From Pirellulales bacterium (GTDB lineage: Bacteria; Planctomycetota; Planctomycetia; Pirellulales; JAICIG01): DNA of 64,000 nt. The position numbers were made by a program, and so were the translations under genes. Below, piece by piece: positions 46,504 through 57,048 of this stretch. Position 1 is the first letter of the stretch. Every line of letters starts with the position of its first letter. Under the pieces are notes generated by a model. The model was not told where the DNA came from, ran no database searches, and was given only the letters and a program-made list of their open reading frames with translations. Location: positions 1-64,000 of the forward strand of contig JAICLL010000010.1 in the NCBI GenBank assembly GCA_025927475.1, read 5' to 3'.

Positions 46504-49500
46504 CTATTGTGAAATTCGATCACGGAAGGCGGGGCGCCAGCTCGAACGAAGGGCCGACCAGAGGCCGCCGACCATCACGGCCAGACCCAGCGCACTGGGC
46601 TGCAAAAAGAGCCACCAGCAGAGGCCGGCCATGACCACCAAAAGCTGCGGCCAGCGGCGCCAGGCGTCTCGCACGATGGGTTGCCGCAGGGCGGCCAGGG
46701 CCAGCAGGCCGCAAGCCGCGATCAGCGCGGTGACTGCCAGCCGTGGCCACTGGCTGCCCAGCGATCTTCGCCGCCAACTTGCCGCCGGCGACGCTCCGCG
46801 GAAATGGTAATGCGCCGCTTGAGATTCGAGACGATCTTCGCGCAACAGTAGCCGAGCCGGCACAGGCTCGGCGGGCGAAGCGGCCAGCGATCGAACCAGT
46901 TTCTCGCCGCCCAGACGCTCCGCCGCACGGAGCACGTCATCACTGGGCAACGCGGCTTTGCCGCGCGTCGCAAGTCCGCGCTGCGTTTGGTGGGCGGCGA
47001 TCAAGCGCCGCGCCCACGGCCGCAGCCACGCCGTCAGTTCCTCGGCCGGCGTGGTGGCGACCATCTCTTGCGGCAGATCGATCAAGGCCGTCAGCGCGTT
47101 GGCTCGCACCTGGTCGCACATCGCGGCATCGCAACGGGCGGCCCCTTCGAGCTCCACCATTTCGCCGGGCGGAGCGGCGACGGTCCATAAGGTCTCGTGC
47201 ACCGGCAGATCGCCCAGCCGCACCGGCGGAAGTTGCGGCGGCAAAGGTTTGCCGGCCGGGCCAGACACCATCACCTCAATGCGTTGCGGCAAACGGGCCG
47301 AATGCAGCGGCAACCGCCACTGGCCTTCGCCCGTGCTGATGGGCGCAGCGGCCACGCCTTCAATCCAAACTTCGAGCAGTTGCCACTCGGGCGACAACTG
47401 CAAGGGGCAAGTGGCTCGTCCGCCCGGCTCCACGTCGAACACCGCGACGGCCCGCCACGCGCCCTCTTCGCAGGCCGCGCCCACATCGGCCAGGCGCACT
47501 CGGGCCACGTCGGTCACCTGGCTCGCCGTGGAGAGCGTGGCTTGGGGATTGTCGCCCACCGCGCGGTACACATTGAATTTCTCGGGCGACACACCGCCTT
47601 CAGCCAGCAACTCGGGCAGCGGCGCAGCCACCAGTTGGGCCGTGTCCCACGAGACCGACTCCAGGCCGACCTGAAGGGGCAATGCCAAAAAGCGTTCGAC
47701 TTCCGGCAACTGCGGCGCGATGTCGGGCGCCGCAATCGGATCGCCCGGCGACGACTTCAGTGGACCTGCGATTCTCAAGCGGATTGGTCCCTGCCACGGC
47801 GATCGCGGGCGCACGATAAGCTGCTTGCCATTTTTGCCCGGTTGGTCGCAGATCTCGGCGGTCGCCGCGGGCGTCATCTCAAAGGGCCCTTGCCAGTTCG
47901 TGGGCAGGTCGAAGCGCAGGGCATCGAGCGATCCCTCCTCGACCGTCAGCCGAAGGTCGCAAGCGGCCACCCACGACTGATCGATCAATTGCAGCGACAC
48001 GAGCTGGCTGGCCAGGTCGACACGCGGCTGGTTGGCGGCGATGTTCAACGTTGCGCCATCGTCGCCGCTGGCGCTGTAGGCCGCAACCAGCCGGCCGAGG
48101 CGGCGATTCGTCGGCTCGGCGACTGGTTCGGCAACCTCGGCCAGGCCGTGAATGCCCGAGATGGTCACCAGCACCGAAGGTTGGCGATAGATGCGCACGG
48201 AACGATCTAAAATCTCGGCCCGTTCACTGGTCACCGCGGGATCTCCCGGCTCGATCGTCAGCCTGGGCAGCGGCATCCGCCCCTCAGGCGGCGCGGGCAG
48301 CCAGCCTTGCAGCAGCAGCCGTTGCGCGCCGGTGACGCGGCGGTTGAGAAACAGCGTGACCACGCCCGCATCGTCGCGCCCCCAGTGGGCGAGGCGTTCG
48401 ACGCCGTCTTCTTGCAAAGAAAGACGGTCGATCCGCAATTCCGGCGGCACGACCAGGCGGTGCTCGAAGACAAAGCCGGCAGTCGTCCGCAACTGGGCGT
48501 CGTATTCCACCAGCGCGCCTGCCCGATCGAAGCTCAGCCCAAGCTTTTCCTTAATGGTGCTCTGCGGTTCGCGCGGTCGGGTCGCCAGGCTCCACTCGGT
48601 TTGAACTTCCGGGAGGCGATAGGCCAAGGCATCGCGCAGCACTGCCGCATCGGCGCCGCCCCACTGCGAGGCGAATTCGGCGGGCGGCAATCCTTCGAGC
48701 CGCTCGTCGTTGTGAATGTCGTACTCCAGTCCCGAATCGACGGTCACCGCCAGCCAGCGTTTGGCATGTCGGGCGCCCAGAGCCTGAAACATCGGCAGCC
48801 GCAGATTGCCGACGCCCGAACTGCCAGTCAACAGCCACGACAGGTTAAGCGAAAGCCGCTCGCCGACGGGCGACGCCAGATCGAGTTGTACAAGCTGGGG
48901 GCTATTGGGCGTCAGCGGATCGCCCGGCGAAATGCGCTCGGAAAACTCCGGGAAGGTATCTTCCTCGCCCGGGATACGCCAAAGCCGGTGATCGGCAGCC
49001 AGCTCGACGCGCCGCAGCTCGCCGCTGGCAACCTGGTAGTTCAACCGCGCATCGAGCACCACCGAACCGGGTTGAACCTTCAGCCATAGCAGTTCTTCGA
49101 CTTCGACCACGGGCGCTTCGGCCGAAAGCCGCTGATTCCAACGCACCACCAAACGCGGCGCCGGCCCCAAGTCGACCGATACACCTCGGCCCTCGCCGAG
49201 CTCGTGGATCGCGCCTAGGGCGCCCGGAACCTCGACAGGCATGGCTTCCGCCGGGGCAATCAGCTCCAGCCGCGATGATGGCACGCGCGGCGCCGACAAT
49301 TCAAAACTGCTCGATTCCCCTTCATCGACCGTCTTGGGCCGCAACCGAAATCGCAAGGGAAAATCGCCAGGCTCCGGCGCCGCGCACAGCAGCGAGGCGC
49401 CCGCTTCATCCCAAACCAGTTCGATGGGTTGACCGTCGAGCGTCGCCGAATCGGGAACGACCGTCGCCTGCGAACGGTCCAGCGGAAGGCGAACCAGCGA

Positions 49501-52500
49501 CTCGCCCTCAAAAACGTGCAGATCATATTCGACCACCAAATCGCTCACGTCCATTCGGACCGGGTTTTCCCCGTGGTCCAAAGTACACCGGTAGCGGGCA
49601 GCTTTGATGAGCCATCCGCTCGGCTGCTCGGCGGCCATGCCCGCATAGCGCCGCAGCGCTTGCAGCAGATCGGTCGGCACCTGGTAAGGCGCGTTGGGCT
49701 GGCCCTCGGCGTCGACGGGGATGAAAACCCGATGGACCTGTTTTTCCGTAGCCTCCGCCCCCGTAGCCTCCGCCCCCGTGGCCTTGGCCGCCGCGGCCGG
49801 CAGGTCATCTGCGGCGCCGCACGTCGAACTGAAAACGAAGATCGCCAGCAGCAGCGTCGAGGCAATGGCCGCAGACCGCACCGCCGAAGTCGAACGGTCG
49901 TCGCTTAAGATGTTTGTGTGCGACCTGGTGCGCGGAGTTGGGCGAACGATATTGCCGATCAACGAAACCAGCGCGCCCAGCCAGGCTCCCGAGGCCAGCG
50001 GCGCCAAAGCGGACGGCAGCCACAGCGCGGCGATTGCGGCCGCGCCGCCCAACACCACCCACCTCTGCGGACGGCGATTCCGCCAGCTCAACCCGATGCC
50101 TGCGACCATCGCGGCGATGGCCCAGCGGGCTGTTTCCAGAGCGCCGTGATGGACAAACCAAATCTCTGTCTCCGCCCCGGCATCCCATGCCATCCGATAT
50201 GCGTTCCAAGCCGCGGGGCGATGCTTGCTTTCAGCTCCTGGAAAATCCAGACCGGCCGCCGTCGCGCCTTGCCAAGGCGCAGGCGCTGGCTCCGTCGATA
50301 GGTGATTTGCCATCACCTCTCCCGGCGAATTCACCAGGCGGGCCAGCGACTGCCAGTCGTCGCTGCGCTGTGGATCGAAAGGCCGCTCACCTGCCGCGCG
50401 GCCTAACGGACCAAACAGCCGCTGACACCAGTGCCGCCGCGCGGGATCGTCCGCTTCTCCCCAAACGCGGTACTCGGGCGGTACGGTTACCTTCCAGCCG
50501 CGCGACATCACCGGCAAGTTGATCTCGGGCCACGCTCCCTGACAACGGCCGACGAGCCCCAGCGGCTGATTCGGCGAAGCATATTCGATCGACAGCAGCG
50601 GAAACTCGTGCTGGCGCGGCAACGCCACGCGCAGCTCGTCGCCCACTTCTTCAGGACGAACGTCCTGGCCATCGATCCGAACGGCAAACATTTCGGCGCC
50701 GGGGGGCAGACGCAATTGGCAATAAGTTTGTCCCTTGTTCTGCACGTAAAGCACCGCGGTATGCGACGCGCGGCCCGACAAAGCTAGTTGCGATCGAAGC
50801 TGCAAATCCCACACGACGGCGCCGCGCCGATCTTGCGCGGCGCGGCGCAGCACGGCGGCGGGCGCGGCCGCACCAAGTTCCACCAGCGGATCGTACCGAT
50901 AGACGGCGCACGATTGCGCTGGATCGAGCCGAAGGGCATCGTCGCCGCCGACCGGCACAATCGGCAGCGGAGCAAGCCGATCGGCGGCGTCGATTTCGGG
51001 GATGGGTCCGTCGGCGCCGATCCGCAGCACCGCCTGCTGGCTGGTGGCGCCGTCGAGCGCGGCCACGCTGATGGCGACTTCGCCATCCCAGGCGCTTTCG
51101 CGGCGGGCCCTCAACTCGAAGGGCTTCTCGCTGGGATGCGTCAGCCGCAACTCCCAAGTTTCGCCGTGATCGACCGCCGCGCCCGCGATGCGCCGCGCCG
51201 CCAAGGGGCCAACATCCGGCGCCGTCTCCCAGTGGGGCGGCGCCGGACGCGGCTGGCTGAAACGAACCAGCACACGATCGAGCTTTGCGCCATCCGGTTT
51301 GCAGCGAATGGCGTAGCGTTCGGTCATGCTTGTCTCGGCGAGCAACGCATCGACGACGATTTCCGCCGAATAGCGAGGGGCCCGCGCTTTTAACGCCGCG
51401 GCCCAACCGGGCGGAGCGGCCGCCAGATCGATCCAGGCATCCGGCGGCAAATCGGCCACCAGTTGCCGCTGCGAATCGGACAAATCGTCTGCACGCAACA
51501 TGCGAGGTTGTTCGACTCCCTCCAGGCGAAGCTGATAGGGTCCATCCGGGGTCAGCGAGAGCAATTGATCGGTCAATGCCGCGTCGCGGAACTCCACCAT
51601 CCGCAAGCTGGCGTCGGTAAAGAAATCGTCGAGCGTGACGGCGCGCCGCCCGCCGATGCGCAATTTCAGCGGCCGGGCCGGCGAGAGCGGCTCGGCCAAC
51701 TGCACGACGAGCGAGCGGGCGTCGTCGGTGTCTTCGACGGTCCAAGTCGAGACCGCGCCGGGCGGTTCCGACACCACTGAGTCGACCTGCCAGCCCTCGC
51801 CCACCTTGGCCGAGAGCACAAAGTTCTCGCCTTCCGCCAGTTCGAACCAGCCATGATAATCGGCCTGGCACGAATCGCCCGAGAGCGAAATGCTGGTTGC
51901 GGTGGACAGCGTCGCGCGGGGCTTGCGCCAGCGAAACAGCACCTTTGCCGAGGCGTCGGCGGAAAACAATTGCAAATCGAACGTGTCGCTGGCACGGGCC
52001 GAAACCACCGGACCCGACTTTGACTGGCGGCAACGCAGCGGCAGCAACTGCGCCAGCGACAACGGCGCCGGCGCCACCAGGCTGGCACTGCCTTCTTGCC
52101 AAACCACTCCCTGCACACGGATGCGCGGCAGCGTCCAGCTTTGATCGAGCACCAGCGGCGCAATCGCCGTCACCAAAACGGTTCGACCAGGACCGAGCAG
52201 CGGCTCGGCAAACTCCAGCACCGCGCGACTCGCGCCGGCGGCCTGGCCCTGCGAATCCGACCAGTTGACGTGCGCACCGGCTTGCTGCGCGGCGACCAGC
52301 CGCAGCCCGCGATCAAGTTCCAGCTCCAGGCGGCGGAGAGGCTCGTGGTGTACATCGAGCCGGAGCTGCGCGGTGACTTCCAGCCCGCCCGGAGTAAACC
52401 GGTAGTCGACGTGTTCCTGCAACAAGGTGAGCCGGCGATGGCGACTTTGGGCTTCGTCGGGCACAACGGTCAACGACGTCTCCGTCCGCCCGCCCAACTC

Positions 52501-53208
52501 GAACTGCCAGCGATGCTGGTCGTCCGCCGGGCTGTCGCCGGCCAACACGCCGGCCGACATCGCCGGTGTTTGTCCAGGCGGCAGGTCGAGCTGCATTCGC
52601 GCGACCGCGGCGCGCGGCAACTCGAACAGAAACCGCAGCGAGCCATCCGGCTCACGCCGCCCCGCCAGCGACCATCGCAAGATCAGCGTGCCCGTACCTT
52701 CGACGAGCACCGAGAACCGACCGTCCGCATCGACGCCCGCCACCGCCTGGGTGTCGCTGGAAGCGTGCCACACAACGTCTTCGACAACCAGCCCCAACGG
52801 GCTTAGCGGCAAAAACACCGGCGTGTTTTGCATCGCTGAGATCTCAAAGCGAGCTTCTCCCGCCAGGCGATCGCGGCTGTCCAGCGCCGCTTCGTAGGCA
52901 GCCGCGGTAATGCGGGCGGCTCCCGCCGCCGGCTTTCCCAAAGGCACTGAATTCGCCGCCTCGATGAGTCGATCGAATTCGCCTTGATCCACCGGCAAAT
53001 AGGAGACATTGCCCTTGGGCCATTCTTCGGGCCGATCTGCCGGCACAAAATAGCGGCGATATTCAAGCGGGGGTCGCTGAGCTGGCTCCGCCGCGTGTAC
53101 GGCTGCGGAGAGCAAGCTGACAAAAGACAACCCCAGGAGCACGCGCAGCATGCCGCAACGAGTTTGTGCCGCTCGGTGAACCATTCTTTCAATCTGCGAC
53201 GTTATCAT
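46504..53208 (-). CDS. Giant (~2234 aa) secreted/membrane-anchored beta-rich hypothetical protein, probable fusion of two modules
   Basis: Continuous ORF; start ATG 53208 gives ATGA overlap with the upstream gene; signal peptide, internal TM block, C-terminal TM block. Confidence 0.85.
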   Translation of the reverse strand: MITSQIERMVHRAAQTRCGMLRVLLGLSFVSLLSAAVHAAEPAQRPPLEYRRYFVPADRPEEWPKGNVSYLPVDQGEFDRLIEAANSVPLGKPAAGAARITAAAYEAALDSRDRLAGEARFEISAMQNTPVFLPLSPLGLVVEDVVWHASSDTQAVAGVDADGRFSVLVEGTGTLILRWSLAGRREPDGSLRFLFELPRAAVARMQLDLPPGQTPAMSAGVLAGDSPADDQHRWQFELGGRTETSLTVVPDEAQSRHRRLTLLQEHVDYRFTPGGLEVTAQLRLDVHHEPLRRLELELDRGLRLVAAQQAGAHVNWSDSQGQAAGASRAVLEFAEPLLGPGRTVLVTAIAPLVLDQSWTLPRIRVQGVVWQEGSASLVAPAPLSLAQLLPLRCRQSKSGPVVSARASDTFDLQLFSADASAKVLFRWRKPRATLSTATSISLSGDSCQADYHGWFELAEGENFVLSAKVGEGWQVDSVVSEPPGAVSTWTVEDTDDARSLVVQLAEPLSPARPLKLRIGGRRAVTLDDFFTDASLRMVEFRDAALTDQLLSLTPDGPYQLRLEGVEQPRMLRADDLSDSQRQLVADLPPDAWIDLAAAPPGWAAALKARAPRYSAEIVVDALLAETSMTERYAIRCKPDGAKLDRVLVRFSQPRPAPPHWETAPDVGPLAARRIAGAAVDHGETWELRLTHPSEKPFELRARRESAWDGEVAISVAALDGATSQQAVLRIGADGPIPEIDAADRLAPLPIVPVGGDDALRLDPAQSCAVYRYDPLVELGAAAPAAVLRRAAQDRRGAVVWDLQLRSQLALSGRASHTAVLYVQNKGQTYCQLRLPPGAEMFAVRIDGQDVRPEEVGDELRVALPRQHEFPLLSIEYASPNQPLGLVGRCQGAWPEINLPVMSRGWKVTVPPEYRVWGEADDPARRHWCQRLFGPLGRAAGERPFDPQRSDDWQSLARLVNSPGEVMANHLSTEPAPAPWQGATAAGLDFPGAESKHRPAAWNAYRMAWDAGAETEIWFVHHGALETARWAIAAMVAGIGLSWRNRRPQRWVVLGGAAAIAALWLPSALAPLASGAWLGALVSLIGNIVRPTPRTRSHTNILSDDRSTSAVRSAAIASTLLLAIFVFSSTCGAADDLPAAAAKATGAEATGAEATEKQVHRVFIPVDAEGQPNAPYQVPTDLLQALRRYAGMAAEQPSGWLIKAARYRCTLDHGENPVRMDVSDLVVEYDLHVFEGESLVRLPLDRSQATVVPDSATLDGQPIELVWDEAGASLLCAAPEPGDFPLRFRLRPKTVDEGESSSFELSAPRVPSSRLELIAPAEAMPVEVPGALGAIHELGEGRGVSVDLGPAPRLVVRWNQRLSAEAPVVEVEELLWLKVQPGSVVLDARLNYQVASGELRRVELAADHRLWRIPGEEDTFPEFSERISPGDPLTPNSPQLVQLDLASPVGERLSLNLSWLLTGSSGVGNLRLPMFQALGARHAKRWLAVTVDSGLEYDIHNDERLEGLPPAEFASQWGGADAAVLRDALAYRLPEVQTEWSLATRPREPQSTIKEKLGLSFDRAGALVEYDAQLRTTAGFVFEHRLVVPPELRIDRLSLQEDGVERLAHWGRDDAGVVTLFLNRRVTGAQRLLLQGWLPAPPEGRMPLPRLTIEPGDPAVTSERAEILDRSVRIYRQPSVLVTISGIHGLAEVAEPVAEPTNRRLGRLVAAYSASGDDGATLNIAANQPRVDLASQLVSLQLIDQSWVAACDLRLTVEEGSLDALRFDLPTNWQGPFEMTPAATAEICDQPGKNGKQLIVRPRSPWQGPIRLRIAGPLKSSPGDPIAAPDIAPQLPEVERFLALPLQVGLESVSWDTAQLVAAPLPELLAEGGVSPEKFNVYRAVGDNPQATLSTASQVTDVARVRLADVGAACEEGAWRAVAVFDVEPGGRATCPLQLSPEWQLLEVWIEGVAAAPISTGEGQWRLPLHSARLPQRIEVMVSGPAGKPLPPQLPPVRLGDLPVHETLWTVAAPPGEMVELEGAARCDAAMCDQVRANALTALIDLPQEMVATTPAEELTAWLRPWARRLIAAHQTQRGLATRGKAALPSDDVLRAAERLGGEKLVRSLAASPAEPVPARLLLREDRLESQAAHYHFRGASPAASWRRRSLGSQWPRLAVTALIAACGLLALAALRQPIVRDAWRRWPQLLVVMAGLCWWLFLQPSALGLAVMVGGLWSALRSSWRPAFRDRISQ

Positions 53209-56200
53209 GGCGCCGCCTCGGGCATGTGCGCTTCGACCACCACCGCCGCGGTCTCCGTCGACACCGGTCCCGCGGCGCCAGCCGGACGCGCTTGCGTGTG
53301 CGTCGAGGCGGGACGAACAATCGAACTCGATCCGCTTCGGTAAGGCGCCGCCGGTCGCTGAGGGCGTGCGAATCCTCGTTCGAGCAGCACGGCCAGCAGC
53401 GACAACAAACCACCAAACACCGCGGCCTGCAGCCAAAGCAGCGCCCCATCGGGCCGGAGCGCGGCCGCAGAGAGCACGGTAACGCCCGCAACGAACAGCC
53501 AGGCCGGCCGCCGCGTCGCCGGCCAATAGAGCCAAATCAATCCCAACGCCAACACCACGCCCGACGCCATCAGCACCAGCCACGACCGGCGGACCGTCCA
53601 GATTTCGCATGAGTCGAGCGGTTCGATGCTGCTGAAAAGGTAGCGATTGCCGGCGGTTGAGGCGAAACGATCGTCGTTGGCCGCGCCCACCCAGTCGTCC
53701 AATTCACGGCGGTCGATCGAGGCGCGGCGCGACCACGCCAAGCCATGCCGCTGCCAGACGAATTCGGGCGTCCAGCCGGCCGGTCCCGAAAGCAATAATT
53801 CATCGGAGGGCAAGATCAGCCGCCAAAAGGCGCGGCGCGTGTTCACCTGGCCCAGCAATCGCGGCAACTCCAGCGGCTGCCGGCCGCGCTGAGCCGCCCG
53901 CCAGGGAGTTTCATACGTCAGCTCAAGGGTGTATTGACGCGCCGCCGGCAGCCCGATCGTCCGCTCATCGCCGCGCTCGCTGACGTCGCGCGTGATTTCG
54001 CGGCGTGCGGCGTTTGCTGTGGTCAGCCAGTAGCGGGCGCCGGCCGCGTCTGCCGGCAAGCGCAGCGCGATGTTGCGGCCCGGAGTCGAAAAACGAAACA
54101 CCGCGCGGTCCTGGCGCGCGTGCTCGGAAACGATCGTCTCGATCAACGCCCGTTCGATGATCACTGACTGGGCCCTCTCCTGCTCATCGCGCCGTACGGC
54201 CAACAGCAACTCGGGCGCGGCGCTCGTCGCCACAAATCGCATTGTGGCCCTCGGCTCGGCGGAAGCTCGCTCGGCCGCCGCAGCGACGGCGGCGCTCAGG
54301 CCATCGCCGCCCACCACTTCATCGGCCGCGGCCCAAATCTTTCCCAGCGGCTTGACGTGCAATCCCGGCGGACATGTCACCGTCGCCTCGTTCGACGAAC
54401 ATGCATCAGCCGGCGCGAGCAGCGGAATCTCAAGCCGAACCGTCGTCATGGGCGGCACCTCCACCATCGCCTCACTCTTCCAAACGTAAGAAGTGCTCAG
54501 CTCGAAATCGCCCAACCGGGCTTCCGGCAACCGGACTCGCAACCGTGCGCCACTGGCGTCGTCCGGCGCCATCCGCACATACTCGGTTTCCAAAGGTTCG
54601 CCGTCTAACATCACTGCGATCGGTCCAGTCTGCGCCAGCGCCTCGGGCGCCTCGAGCAACACCGCTTCGGCCGGCTCGTTGGCAACGTGGTAGGCGAAAC
54701 GCTGCTCGACCTTCGCCGCCGCCGACAAAGTCACCTGCGATTGCACACGGACCGAGACGGTGCGCTCGGCCAGCCGCAAATCGGCCACGAACCGCGCGTC
54801 GGGGTCGTCGATGCGATAGGCCAGGTGCGCCTTCCGCGGCGGTTGCCCGTCATCGGCCGACGCATCGCCCGCCGACGCGGACGGCGGCTTCGGCATCAGC
54901 CGGTCCATGGCGCCGGCACGCGGCGTCAGCAGCACATTGTCGTCGGGCACGATGGTCAGTTCGCCCTCGCCGAACGAATCGGCAATCGCACGGGGGAAGC
55001 GGACCTCCAGCGAGCGCGCGTCGGGCTCCAGTGGACGGCGGGCTTTGAAAGTCAACTCGACCTCGCCCGTTGCCGCCTGTTGCAGCGGCACCAACCGCGA
55101 GTTGCCTTGGCCCGCCACTAGTCCGGCCGATTTCACCACGCCGGGCGGGCCGAGCGTCGTTTCATCCAGCGTCCAGTCGGCCAGATCGAGCTCGATGGCA
55201 AACACCTTCGCCCCGGCCACGTGGTATTTGAACGTGGCATCGAGCAGCAACTGCCGCGGCTCGACTTGCAGCCGAAACGAAGGATCGACCGAGGTGCGCG
55301 TCGGCAATGGTGCAATCTTCGCCGGCAGCGAATAGGGCTGGCCGTAATAAACAAATTCCGCGACCACGTCGTCGCGAGGCATCTCGGCGGGCAAGTCTTC
55401 CGATTGTTGCACGCCTTGCCGCGCGCCAAACGTCACTTGCCAGTCGTCTTTCACCTGCACCGCCAGGTAGCCATACTGCCGCACGGCCCCCAACACTTCA
55501 AAGCCCCCCAGCTCGAACGAGCCGCCCCGCGTGACGTCGTGCCCTTGATCGGTCACCAGCTTCACCAGCACCGGTCCCGAGGTCTTCGCTTTCAAACGCA
55601 CCTCGACCACCTGCGGCTCGTGCTCGGCGGCGTCGGCGGCCTCGACCGGCACGATGGTGTAATCGGCGGCGCTCTCGGGCAGCAGCGTGGCGCCCCGAGG
55701 CAAACGCACTTTGAAATTGCCAAATTCGCGGCCAAAGGCATTGACGCGCAGCGTGGCCGACGTGCGAATGCCTCGCCCGTCGATCTTCGCCACCACCTGA
55801 CCATCGACCGAAAGAACCGCGGGCGCCTCGACCCGGGCCTGGTCGGGCCGTTGCCAGGCGATCGAAAAATCGCCCGACAGCCCGGTGACTTGAAATTCGG
55901 TGGCCGCTTCGAGCCGCCGCGTCTCGACCAGCACCGAGTCTTTCGAAACCTCGCCGGCAGCTTCGCTCAACGGCACCGTCAGCTTCAACTGCGAAGTCAC
56001 AGCCCGCGGCGCGTTGATCCGCAGTACGCTACGTCCCGCCTGGCGCTCGACCGGCGCCAGCGCGTGCAAGACAACTCGCCGCGGCTTTTCGGTCGTGCCG
56101 CGAAACCACGCGGCGTATTCATGGCTGGCGGTCTCGTAATCGAGCAAATGCTGCCCCTCGCCTTCGATCTCGGCGGGCCGATCGAGCACCAGTCCGCCAA

Positions 56201-56729
56201 GCCGCAAAGGCACACGCACCCAGTTCTCATCGCTGGCGTCGATTTCCAGTTCAATCTCGAGCACCGCGTGATCTCGTTCAACGGTTCCACGAGCCGCCAG
56301 GTTTTTCAGCCGATAGCGAGGGCGAGTGATCCCCGCCGCTCCGCCCTCGGGGGCCAGCAGCGCACGCCGGATTTCTTCCAGCGTGTGGTTGATCAGCGGC
56401 ACATATTTTCCCTCGGCGTCGAGCACATACAGGATGTCGGGCTCGGCCCGTTCGACCGCTTGGCCACGGGCGGCGGGCTTTTCGGTTTCCGCATCTTTGC
56501 CGGGCTTGGCCGGCGACGCCGATGGCTGCGCGCGCGACTCGCCGCCCCCGCTCAGGAGAGCCACAGCAATCACTGCCAGAGCGCATCGACCGGATGACAA
56601 AATCAAGGGCTTCTCTCTGCACTGGTCTACGACAGCCGGCGGCTGTCTTCTGCCCGACAGACGGCAATTTGCGCAATTGCGGCGCGCCGTCAGCGCCAAT
56701 CGTGGGAAATGACAGTGCCAAGGCGGCAC
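53205..56729 (-). CDS. Large (~1100-1174 aa) secreted beta-rich hypothetical protein with C-terminal TM block
   Basis: Continuous ORF, LSSGRCALAVIAVALLSGGGESRAQ signal-like, C-terminal TM helices; exact start uncertain. Confidence 0.82.
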   Translation of the reverse strand: MPPWHCHFPRLALTARRNCANCRLSGRRQPPAVVDQCREKPLILSSGRCALAVIAVALLSGGGESRAQPSASPAKPGKDAETEKPAARGQAVERAEPDILYVLDAEGKYVPLINHTLEEIRRALLAPEGGAAGITRPRYRLKNLAARGTVERDHAVLEIELEIDASDENWVRVPLRLGGLVLDRPAEIEGEGQHLLDYETASHEYAAWFRGTTEKPRRVVLHALAPVERQAGRSVLRINAPRAVTSQLKLTVPLSEAAGEVSKDSVLVETRRLEAATEFQVTGLSGDFSIAWQRPDQARVEAPAVLSVDGQVVAKIDGRGIRTSATLRVNAFGREFGNFKVRLPRGATLLPESAADYTIVPVEAADAAEHEPQVVEVRLKAKTSGPVLVKLVTDQGHDVTRGGSFELGGFEVLGAVRQYGYLAVQVKDDWQVTFGARQGVQQSEDLPAEMPRDDVVAEFVYYGQPYSLPAKIAPLPTRTSVDPSFRLQVEPRQLLLDATFKYHVAGAKVFAIELDLADWTLDETTLGPPGVVKSAGLVAGQGNSRLVPLQQAATGEVELTFKARRPLEPDARSLEVRFPRAIADSFGEGELTIVPDDNVLLTPRAGAMDRLMPKPPSASAGDASADDGQPPRKAHLAYRIDDPDARFVADLRLAERTVSVRVQSQVTLSAAAKVEQRFAYHVANEPAEAVLLEAPEALAQTGPIAVMLDGEPLETEYVRMAPDDASGARLRVRLPEARLGDFELSTSYVWKSEAMVEVPPMTTVRLEIPLLAPADACSSNEATVTCPPGLHVKPLGKIWAAADEVVGGDGLSAAVAAAAERASAEPRATMRFVATSAAPELLLAVRRDEQERAQSVIIERALIETIVSEHARQDRAVFRFSTPGRNIALRLPADAAGARYWLTTANAARREITRDVSERGDERTIGLPAARQYTLELTYETPWRAAQRGRQPLELPRLLGQVNTRRAFWRLILPSDELLLSGPAGWTPEFVWQRHGLAWSRRASIDRRELDDWVGAANDDRFASTAGNRYLFSSIEPLDSCEIWTVRRSWLVLMASGVVLALGLIWLYWPATRRPAWLFVAGVTVLSAAALRPDGALLWLQAAVFGGLLSLLAVLLERGFARPQRPAAPYRSGSSSIVRPASTHTQARPAGAAGPVSTETAAVVVEAHMPEAAP

Positions 56730-57048
56730 TATCCTGCCAGTCTACCTAGTCGTTTCGGCCGGTTAAAGCCACCGCCCTTCCCGGCGGTGTCTTCATCGCG
56801 AGTTGGTCGCTCACACCAACCCGAAGCGTAAAGCGAGGAACTGGCCGGTTTCTGCCGCGCCTCACTGCCGGCAACCGGCGGAACGGCGCCATTGCTTGCG
56901 AAGAACAAGGGATCTGCCCGCCGCGGGTCTGTCTCAACTGCTCTGCCCACTTGGCTTTGCAGCAATGCCAAAACGCATCGGCGTTGACTGATGCAAGCGC
57001 CCCGAGGTCGCTTTGCCGGGGCCCGCCGCCCCGACTCGCATGGAACTT

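Noticed and set aside
55221-56597. Plus-strand 458-aa ORF
   Set aside because: Antisense to the 1174-aa secreted protein gene.
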